From an uncultured Gilliamella sp. (GTDB lineage: Bacteria > Pseudomonadota > Gammaproteobacteria > Enterobacterales > Orbaceae), in assembly GCA_945271295.1 (NCBI GenBank), contig CALYPG010000005.1:1-64000 (forward strand): a stretch of 64,000 bases of DNA, read 5' to 3'. How positions within the stretch are numbered: position 1 is the stretch's first letter; each line of letters begins with the position of its first letter. Under the pieces are notes generated by a model that saw only the letters and a list, made by a program, of their open reading frames with translations, had not been told where the DNA came from and searched no databases. The position numbers were made by a program, and so were the translations under genes. Shown here one piece after another: positions 58,127 through 64,000 of this stretch.

Positions 58127-58749
58127 TTATTTTATCTCATCGAGGATTTTGGAAAACTAAGGATGAAAAAAATACAATAACGTCTTTTAAACGAAGTTTT
58201 GATTGTGGTTTTGGTACCGAAACTGACTTAAGAGATCATGATGGTGAAATAGTAATATCGCATGATATGCCGAAAGGTGATGAAATAACTTTTGATCATT
58301 TATTAAATATAATGGATGGTCGAAATTTGCCATTAGCTTTAAATATTAAAGCTGATGGATTATTTCTTAGCATCAAAAATTCACTTGAAAAATACAATCA
58401 TACTAATTATTTTGTTTTTGATATGTCTATCCCTGATCTTGTTTGTCAGGTAAAAAATAAAATGAAAGTTTTTACTGGGTTAAGTGATATTTTGACACAA
58501 CCTGTTTTGTTATCTGAATGTGATGGGGTTTGGTTAGATTGTTTTAATTCTGATTGGTATGATTACACAGAAATAGATCGTCTCCTTAATCAAGGAAAAA
58601 AGGTTTGTCTTGTCTCAGCTGATTTACATAAAAGGAATGTCTCAAAACAGTGGGCAACTATTCTAAAAAGTAAATATTTAGATAGTGATAATTTGATGAT
58701 TTGCACGGATTTTCCTGAAAGAGCAAGGGAGTATTTTAATGAAAATTAA
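58123..58749 (+). CDS. GDPD/PI-PLC-like phosphodiesterase
   Basis: A 208-residue TIM-barrel-type protein with the glycerophosphodiester phosphodiesterase catalytic pattern: LSHRGFW (first His-Arg), TETDLRDHDGEIVISHD (metal-binding Glu-x-Asp and second His) and LALNIKADG (the usual E-x-K here reads N-I-K). It is cytoplasmic, without a signal peptide. In this setting it probably releases or remodels a phosphodiester such as a glycerophospho-group rather than scavenging lipids. It overlaps both neighbours (four and eleven bases). It could be a non-catalytic or altered-specificity variant because the third acidic residue is replaced. Confidence 0.75.
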   Translation: MIILSHRGFWKTKDEKNTITSFKRSFDCGFGTETDLRDHDGEIVISHDMPKGDEITFDHLLNIMDGRNLPLALNIKADGLFLSIKNSLEKYNHTNYFVFDMSIPDLVCQVKNKMKVFTGLSDILTQPVLLSECDGVWLDCFNSDWYDYTEIDRLLNQGKKVCLVSADLHKRNVSKQWATILKSKYLDSDNLMICTDFPERAREYFNEN

Positions 58750-59368
58750 AGCTGTTTTATTTGATATGGATGGGGTGTTAATAGAAGCGAAAGATTGGCA
58801 TTATGAAGCGCTAAATCAAGCCTTACAATTATTCGGATATGAGATAAATCGTTTCGAACATTTGACAAGTTATGATGGATTACCTACATCCATGAAGTTG
58901 AAAAAATTGACTTTAGAAAAAGGATTACCTAATCAATTACATGAATTTATCAATGAAATGAAACAGCAATATACTGTTTCTATGATTCAAAATTTATGTC
59001 GCCCTCGTTTCAATCATGAATATGCATTATCAAAGTTAAAATCCGAAGGTTACCGCCTTGCAGTAGGTTCCAACTCAATAAGAATGACAATAAAAATGAT
59101 GATGGATTATGCAAAGTTGACTGATTATTTAGAATTTATGTTAAGTAATCAAGATGTAAAAAATGCAAAACCAGATCCTGAAATCTATTTGACTGCAATG
59201 TCAAAAATGGGGTTATCTCCGTCGGAATGCTTGGTTGTTGAAGACAATGAAAATGGCATTAAAGCGGCAAAAGCATCTGGAGCTCACTTATTAGTTGTAA
59301 AAACAGTAGATGAAGTTACTTACGATAATATTAAGAATCGGATTTTAGAAATAGAAAAGGGGATTTAA
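58739..59368 (+). CDS. HAD-superfamily phosphatase/phosphomutase (subfamily IA)
   Basis: The 209-residue protein has motif I AVLFDMDGVLIEAKDWHYEA (nucleophile Asp and acid/base Asp), motif II LAVGSNS, motif III Lys in NAKPDPEIYL and motif IV VVEDNENGIKAA. The cap domain places it with beta-phosphoglucomutase-like enzymes and sugar phosphatases. It overlaps the GDPD gene by eleven bases and precedes the second nucleotidyltransferase-like gene by one base. It probably dephosphorylates or isomerises a module intermediate. Confidence 0.85.
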   Translation: MKIKAVLFDMDGVLIEAKDWHYEALNQALQLFGYEINRFEHLTSYDGLPTSMKLKKLTLEKGLPNQLHEFINEMKQQYTVSMIQNLCRPRFNHEYALSKLKSEGYRLAVGSNSIRMTIKMMMDYAKLTDYLEFMLSNQDVKNAKPDPEIYLTAMSKMGLSPSECLVVEDNENGIKAAKASGAHLLVVKTVDEVTYDNIKNRILEIEKGI

Positions 59369-59369
59369 A

Positions 59370-60104
59370 ATGCAAATTATCTTCTTAATGGGGGGACAAA
59401 ATTTTGAAAAGAATGGAGAAAATTATCCTCTTTACTTAACAGAAATTAATGAAAAACTAATCATTGAAAAACAAATCGATTATTGTAAAGGATTGAATCC
59501 TAGAAAGTTCTTGTTTTGTATAAAAGATTTAGATATTAAAAACTTTCAAGTCGATTCAGTTATCAAACAGCTAGTACCTGATAGTGAAATTATTGTTATA
59601 AATGGCAAAACTAAAGGGGCTGTATGTACTGCATTGCTAGGTATTGAGTATATCGATAATGAAGAAGAGTTAATTTTATTAGCGGTTGATGATTTTATCG
59701 AAGTATCAAGCGAAAATATTCTAAATTTTTTTAGAAACAATCAAAGTGATGCAGGAGTGATTTCTTTTAATTCTGTTCATCCAAGATATTCATTTGCAAA
59801 ATTAGGTGACGATAATTCTGTTATTGAGGTATCTGAAAAAAAACCTATTAGTAAAAATGCTTTAGTTTCATTTTATTACTATAAAAAAGGTTCTGATTTT
59901 GTTGAAAGCGCTAAAAATGTAATTCGCAAAGATAATTTAATTAACGGATCGTTTTATTTAAGTCAAACACTCAATGAAATGATTCTTAAACAAAAAAAAG
60001 TGTTACTTTATAAAATTACAAATGAAAAATTTCACCCATTAAAAACAGAGATGCAATTGGCTCAATATTTAACTGAACTAATGGATGTTAAGGAAAGTAA
60101 ATAA
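59370..60104 (+). CDS. Second nucleotidyltransferase-fold protein, divergent BcbE-like
   Basis: The 244-residue relative of the protein at 57377 keeps the same layout (KGAVCTALLGIEYIDNEEEL, LLAVDDFIEV, HPRYSFAKL, then VSEKKPISKNAL). The N-terminal loop reads MGGQNFEKNGENYP instead of G-x-G-x-R-F, so the usual NTP-binding Arg is gone. It may use a different nucleotide, act as a transferase on a bound donor or be a regulatory partner. Its end shares one base with the cupin start. Confidence 0.72.
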   Translation: MQIIFLMGGQNFEKNGENYPLYLTEINEKLIIEKQIDYCKGLNPRKFLFCIKDLDIKNFQVDSVIKQLVPDSEIIVINGKTKGAVCTALLGIEYIDNEEELILLAVDDFIEVSSENILNFFRNNQSDAGVISFNSVHPRYSFAKLGDDNSVIEVSEKKPISKNALVSFYYYKKGSDFVESAKNVIRKDNLINGSFYLSQTLNEMILKQKKVLLYKITNEKFHPLKTEMQLAQYLTELMDVKESK

Positions 60105-60427
60105 TGAAAATTGCAAAGCTAAATGACATGGTAAAAGGCTGGTTTATTGGTAATTTTGAACCATCTGTTTGTAAAACTAATGATGTCGAAGTCGCAGTGA
60201 AAAAATATAAAAAAGGCGATTGTGAAGAGAAACATTATCATAAAATTGCAACCGAATATACGGTTATTCTATCAGGCAGGGTGAAAATGAATAATGTTGA
60301 ATATTGTGCTGGTGATATTATTGTTATGGAGCCTGAAGAAGCTACCGATTTTGAGTGTCTTGAGGATGATACTATAAATGTTGTGGTTAAATTACCCGGT
60401 GCAAATAATGATAAATACATAAAATAA
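60104..60427 (+). CDS. Small cupin-domain protein
   Basis: A 107-residue single cupin. The first motif contains KHYHKIATEYTVILSGRV (metal-site His-x-His and Glu) and the second is MEPEEATDFECLEDDTINVV, in which the second-motif His is replaced by Asp/Glu. It could bind a metal and act as an isomerase, epimerase or sensor. It is the last gene of the five-gene coupled set and is followed by a 34-base gap. Confidence 0.8.
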   Translation: MKIAKLNDMVKGWFIGNFEPSVCKTNDVEVAVKKYKKGDCEEKHYHKIATEYTVILSGRVKMNNVEYCAGDIIVMEPEEATDFECLEDDTINVVVKLPGANNDKYIK

Positions 60428-60461
60428 AGAAGCATATTAATTTTAAAAAAGGAATTTAGTA

Positions 60462-61424
60462 GTGGAACATTTGTTTTTTGGTAATAATGAAAATAAACCT
60501 TTTTTTAGTTTAGTTATACCTGTGCATGGACGTTTATCTCTATTAGAAGTAACGTTAAACTCGCTTAAAAAGCTAGATTTTAAAGATATTGAAATTATTA
60601 TTTCTGATGATTCTAACTCGAAAAGAGATAGATTAACTATAAAAAGGTGGGTTCAGGATATTTATGCAACAATGGGGGTTAATGTTATATATGTTTTTAC
60701 TAAATCTAATCTTGGACAAAGTGGAAATACGAATCAAGGGTTGCATTATGCAAATGGTGAATGGATAAGAATTCTTCATTCTGATGATATTTTACATTCT
60801 AATATATTTAAGTTAGAAAAAAAAATAATAGAAGAAAATAAGGATATTAATTTAATATTTCATTCAATTATTAATTTTAGTCATTCTGATGAAATAATTA
60901 CCAATGCTAATGTATTACCAACGTATAACAAAGCTAGTGCATATCATATGATAGTATACGGTTTACATACTCATTGTGCTATTCCATCTTCATTATTGTT
61001 TCAGAAGAAAAGTTTGGACATTATAGGTGGATTTAATAACAAAATGAAAAGAGCTTGCGATTGGGACTTTTATTCTAAATTAGTAATTGAAGCATTTAAT
61101 AACAAAGAACAAATTATTCAGTTTAGACCTGGAATGGTATATCACAGAATTCATAATGGTTCTAATACTAATAAAATTTTGACTAAATTATCCAATTATA
61201 AAGAATATAAGAAAATCAGTGATTCTAACTTGAATTTTTTAAAAAAACACCCGAATGATTTTGGTTTCGTAGAGATTAATTTATATAAATCTTGTGCTTT
61301 TTCTTATAGAACTTCTCGACTTGTTAGAGATTATAAATCACTAAATTTCTTATTTAGGTTATTATTTTTACGTAAATTTTTAAAATTGATTTTTAAGAGT
61401 AAAAAAGAACAACTTGAACATTAA
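60462..61424 (+). CDS. Family 2 glycosyltransferase, copy 1
   Basis: The 320-residue GT2 enzyme has LVIPVHGRLSLLEVTLNSL at the start, the nucleotide-binding IIISDDSNSKRD, and RILHSDDILHSN in the position of the metal-binding D-x-D. The acceptor-side ACDWDFYSKLVIEAF is also seen. The start is GTG at 60462 with AAAAGGA upstream. The closest partner is the gene at 62548, which shares these motifs. Two C-terminal basic patches suggest peripheral membrane binding. Specificity is unknown. Confidence 0.87.
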   Translation: MEHLFFGNNENKPFFSLVIPVHGRLSLLEVTLNSLKKLDFKDIEIIISDDSNSKRDRLTIKRWVQDIYATMGVNVIYVFTKSNLGQSGNTNQGLHYANGEWIRILHSDDILHSNIFKLEKKIIEENKDINLIFHSIINFSHSDEIITNANVLPTYNKASAYHMIVYGLHTHCAIPSSLLFQKKSLDIIGGFNNKMKRACDWDFYSKLVIEAFNNKEQIIQFRPGMVYHRIHNGSNTNKILTKLSNYKEYKKISDSNLNFLKKHPNDFGFVEINLYKSCAFSYRTSRLVRDYKSLNFLFRLLFLRKFLKLIFKSKKEQLEH

Positions 61425-61447
61425 TTTAACATTGGATTAATTTTAAA

Positions 61448-62503
61448 ATGCTATTAAATAGAAAAAATACGGTAGATAAAAATATTAAAGACACGGATAT
61501 ATCTGTAGTAGTTCAGGGTGCTATAGATGAAATAAATACACCTATATGTTTAAATAGTATTCGAAAGCAATTACCAAATTGTGAAATCATATTGTCTACT
61601 TGGGATGGAAGTAACGTAAAACGTCTTAATTATGATAAAGTTATATTTAATAAAGATCCTGGTAATTTTGATATGAGTCCTCACGAAAAAAATAATGTTG
61701 AAAGACAAATTATTTCTACTGTTTCAGGATTAAAACAATCGTCACGTTTATATGTCTTAAAGATAAGAAGTGATATTTTTTTAGATCATAAGGGATTTAT
61801 AAAATATTTTAATAAATTTTGTAATTATGATGATGAATGGCATTTCCTAAATAGAAGGATTATAATACCCAATATGGTAACAAGAGATCCTCGGTATTGG
61901 GAGTCTCCAATGTGTCCAAGTGACTGGTGTTCATTTGGTCTAAGAGAAGATATGTTGTCATTATGGGACAATAATTTTCTCACCGAAAAGGATAAGTATT
62001 GGTTTGAAAATAAACCAAAACCAGAATTAGTCAAAAAATTCTATTCTCATCTTATTGCTAGATATAATCCAGAACAAATAATTTGGATTGGTTTTATAAG
62101 TAAATTCAAGAAAATACATGCTGATCATATGTTTGATATCAATAATAAATCAATTGAGGAAACACTAAAAAGTTATGCAAATAATTTGATAATTCTCTCT
62201 GAAAAGCAATTTGGAATAAAATTTTTAAAAAAAATGAGAATTGGTGCTGATAGATGGAGGGTTATTACTTATATTGATTTCCTCAAAATATACAATAGTT
62301 TTTCCAATGGAAGGAAATATTATTTTCCTATAAATTTTCAAAGGTATTCTCTTTTGAAAAATTTCAAAGAGTCTCATAAAAGACTTTATCCGAAATTTAG
62401 GAAGTTTGATCAAAGATATATTTATTGGGCAACTGAACTAACATTGATGTTTCCATTGTTGTCTAAATTAGCTATTCCTTTACTTAAGAAGTGGAATAAG
62501 TAA
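61448..62503 (+). CDS. WavE-family glycosyltransferase, copy 2
   Basis: The 351-residue WavE family member has ISVVVQGAIDEINTPICLNS, IILSTWDGSNVKRLNYDKV and VLKIRSDIFLDHKG at the same positions as in the 56315 protein. An insertion around 130-200 (PSDWCSFGLREDMLSLWDNN) is longer than in copy 1. The order GT2-WavE-GT2 around it suggests stepwise duplication of transferases with new specificities. Confidence 0.83.
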   Translation: MLLNRKNTVDKNIKDTDISVVVQGAIDEINTPICLNSIRKQLPNCEIILSTWDGSNVKRLNYDKVIFNKDPGNFDMSPHEKNNVERQIISTVSGLKQSSRLYVLKIRSDIFLDHKGFIKYFNKFCNYDDEWHFLNRRIIIPNMVTRDPRYWESPMCPSDWCSFGLREDMLSLWDNNFLTEKDKYWFENKPKPELVKKFYSHLIARYNPEQIIWIGFISKFKKIHADHMFDINNKSIEETLKSYANNLIILSEKQFGIKFLKKMRIGADRWRVITYIDFLKIYNSFSNGRKYYFPINFQRYSLLKNFKESHKRLYPKFRKFDQRYIYWATELTLMFPLLSKLAIPLLKKWNK

Positions 62504-62547
62504 ATTCCAGTGTAATTAGATTTTACATTTCAATAGGTATATATTAA

Positions 62548-63603
62548 ATGAAAAAAAACATAATTAAACTGTCAGTTGTTGTACCTACACATGGAAGGGT
62601 TAATTTATTTGAGGATACATTAAAATCATTATATTATCAGAACTGTAAAGACTTCGAAGTGATAATATCAGATGACTCACCTCTAATTGAGGATAGAGAT
62701 AAAATTAAAAAATTAGTTTCTTTATATCAATATAAAGGAATGATTATAAAGTATATTTTTACTAAACCTAATATACTGCAAGCACCTAATACAAATCAAG
62801 GGTTAAAGATTGCAAGTGGTTCGTATATTAGGATTCTTCATTCGGATGATCTTATTTCTCCTCAATGTATTGGTAAAGAGATAGAATTTTTCGAAAAAAA
62901 TCCTGAAGTTGATTTTTTATATCATTGTAGTATTGCTTTTTCTAAACAATTAGATTTTGTCGCTGAACAAGAAGATGTAAAAATGAATTTATATAAATCG
63001 AAAGTTTGGTTAGATAGAAGTATTTTTACTCATACTGTTTTGCCATCATGTTTATGTTTTCGTAGCTCATTATTGTCTCAAGTAAAAGGAATGGATGAAA
63101 GCTATAAGTTTCTTTGTGATTGGCAATTATTTTTTGATTTCGTTATGGATTCGTATAAAAAAGATAAAAGTTTTTGCTGTTTTAATGCAGGATATGTTGG
63201 ATGGCGTATGCATGAAGAATCTGTATCAAGTACCTTGTTTATTGAACATTTTTTAGAGCACGAAAGATTTATTCGCAACATTATTGAGATTTACAAACAA
63301 GAAAAAATTGTATCAAAACGTAAATTAAAACAAAATATCTACGATGCAACAAAATATAGATATAGTAGATTATTAAATGATTTAAAAAAATATAAAAAGA
63401 ACAATTCAAAATTTATTCCTTATTTACACTATTTAAGTTTTTTGTTAAGCAGAAAATATGGCATAGTTCATTGTTTAGTAAAATTAGTTTTTATTCCTTC
63501 GCAAATTATCCTAATATTGTTCCATTTTATTTATCAAGTGATTTTTGAACCTAAAAATTGCATAGAAAAAATCGAGAAAAAACTTGCCTTTCTTTGGAAG
63601 TAG
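62548..63603 (+). CDS. Family 2 glycosyltransferase, copy 2
   Basis: The 351-residue GT2 enzyme is related to the one at 60462: LSVVVPTHGRVNLFEDTLKS, EVIISDDSPLIEDRD, NTNQGLKIASGSYIRILHSD and FLCDWQLFFDFVMDSY. It has a longer C-terminal extension ending in a hydrophobic segment (LVKLVFIPSQIILILFHFIY, about 310-329), probably a membrane anchor. Its stop codon lies inside the first unit of a 23-bp triple repeat. Confidence 0.87.
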   Translation: MKKNIIKLSVVVPTHGRVNLFEDTLKSLYYQNCKDFEVIISDDSPLIEDRDKIKKLVSLYQYKGMIIKYIFTKPNILQAPNTNQGLKIASGSYIRILHSDDLISPQCIGKEIEFFEKNPEVDFLYHCSIAFSKQLDFVAEQEDVKMNLYKSKVWLDRSIFTHTVLPSCLCFRSSLLSQVKGMDESYKFLCDWQLFFDFVMDSYKKDKSFCCFNAGYVGWRMHEESVSSTLFIEHFLEHERFIRNIIEIYKQEKIVSKRKLKQNIYDATKYRYSRLLNDLKKYKKNNSKFIPYLHYLSFLLSRKYGIVHCLVKLVFIPSQIILILFHFIYQVIFEPKNCIEKIEKKLAFLWK

Positions 63604-63665
63604 TATTTTATTCAACCTTGAAGTAGTATTTTATTTAACCTTGAAGTAGTATTTTATTTAACCTT
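63597..63665. repeat. Three tandem copies of a 23-bp unit
   Basis: The 23-bp unit (consensus starts GAAGTAGTATTTTATTTAAC and ends CTT) occurs at 63597-63619, 63620-63642 and 63643-63665. The copies are identical except for one C/T change in the first. The first unit contains the stop codon of the glycosyltransferase gene, and the array fills the gap before the next gene. Confidence 0.9.
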
Positions 63666-63685
63666 AATATAAGGAATATACTTTA

Positions 63686-64000
63686 ATGAAAACTATCTTA
63701 GTTACAGGTGGAAGTGGTTTTTTAGGCTCTAATTTATGTATCAGACTCATTAATGAAGGAAATAAAGTTATTTGTATTGATAATAATTATACAGGTCGAA
63801 TAAAAAATTTAGATGAAATAATTAATGATCCTAATTTTCTATTTATTAAACATGATGTTATTTATCCTCTAAGTATAGAATGTCCTATTGATGAAATATA
63901 TCATTTAGCGTGCCCAGCTTCTCCTCCAGCTTATCAAGGAAAAGCTGCTATTATGACGACAAAAACATGTGTATATGGAGCCAACAATTTGTTGGAATTG
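63686..64000 (+). CDS. UDP-glucuronate decarboxylase-like SDR enzyme, partial (cut by window edge)
   Basis: The 105 codons visible start MKTILVTGGSGFLGSNLCIR (Rossmann G-x-x-G-x-x-G) and contain EIYHLACPASPPAYQGKAA, the HLACPASPP motif typical of UDP-glucuronic acid decarboxylase (Uxs, making UDP-xylose). VICIDNNYTGRIKNL matches the family as well. AAGGAATA precedes the ATG. The catalytic Tyr/Lys and C-terminus lie beyond position 64000. It suggests a pentose such as xylose, or a related 4-keto sugar, in the polysaccharide. Confidence 0.82.
   Translation, partial: MKTILVTGGSGFLGSNLCIRLINEGNKVICIDNNYTGRIKNLDEIINDPNFLFIKHDVIYPLSIECPIDEIYHLACPASPPAYQGKAAIMTTKTCVYGANNLLEL

Noticed and set aside
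59546-59740. Minus-strand frame inside the second nucleotidyltransferase gene
   Set aside because: It is a shadow frame with no start signal and no independent support.
63597-63665. CRISPR array
   Set aside because: The three 23-bp units are directly contiguous with no spacers, so this is a simple tandem repeat; no cas genes occur in the window.

Overview
The window is about 64 kb of AT-rich chromosome from a gammaproteobacterium. It carries several E. coli-like neighbourhoods: tusE/ftsB-ispD-ispF-truD-pcm, rsfS-rlmH-ybeY-corC-lnt-gltIJKL, rpsF-priB-rpsR-rplI and hinT-lpoB-nagZ. The strong AT bias, many PTS and beta-glucoside genes, a TyrR without an ACT domain and a surface-polysaccharide locus fit a host-associated member of the Orbaceae (Gilliamella-like, bee gut). 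That assignment rests on family resemblance and gene order only; I could run no search.

Layout. 1-3 kb is accessory: an exported protein of unknown function, a fragment of a sugar O-acetyltransferase, two unknown small genes and a 113-bp element with perfect 14-bp inverted ends. 3-5 kb holds a D-2-hydroxyacid dehydrogenase and an AEC-family permease. 5.4-6.1 kb is a decayed plasmid replication initiator (Rep_3 family) beside a tRNA-Ser(TGA) gene. 6.5-10 kb is the housekeeping cell-division/isoprenoid/tRNA-modification/protein-repair cluster. 10-13.8 kb is a catabolic operon (cyclase-type hydrolase, MFS transporter, beta-keto acid cleavage enzyme) with a TetR gene upstream and a promoter carrying a TetR-like palindrome and a CRP-like site. 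14.5-16.4 kb is pnuC-nadR (NAD salvage). 16.6-20.2 kb holds two tandem DUF4139 exported proteins, followed by recD.

22-30 kb is the glutamate/aspartate ABC transporter and the lnt-corC-ybeY-rlmH-rsfS envelope and ribosome cluster, all on the minus strand. 30-41.7 kb holds a periplasmic beta-glucosidase, a CRP-linked periplasmic nucleotidase, an ASCH amidohydrolase, nfeD-qmcA, the acuR-acuI regulator/reductase pair with paired operators, an exported alpha/beta hydrolase, an unknown exported protein and chaB. 41.9-48.1 kb is a complete lactose/cellobiose-type PTS operon in the Gram-positive style: 6-phospho-beta-glucosidase, IIB, PRD regulator, IIA, a small membrane protein and IIC. 48.4-50.1 kb is ggt. 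50.2-51.8 kb is the rpsF ribosomal operon, read leftwards from a promoter with a GC-rich discriminator.

51.9-55.2 kb is hinT-lpoB-nagZ-tyrR. From 55.2 kb to the right edge runs a surface-polysaccharide locus: rmlB, two WavE-type and two family-2 glycosyltransferases, and a tightly overlapping five-gene module (two nucleotidyltransferase-fold proteins, a GDPD-like phosphodiesterase, a HAD phosphatase and a cupin). It ends in a UDP-glucuronate-decarboxylase-like gene cut by the window edge. An ops-like octamer (GGCGGTAG) lies exactly at the entry to this locus. The five-gene module is the best candidate for an undescribed pathway, probably making and attaching an unusual activated phosphate-linked group; this is inference.
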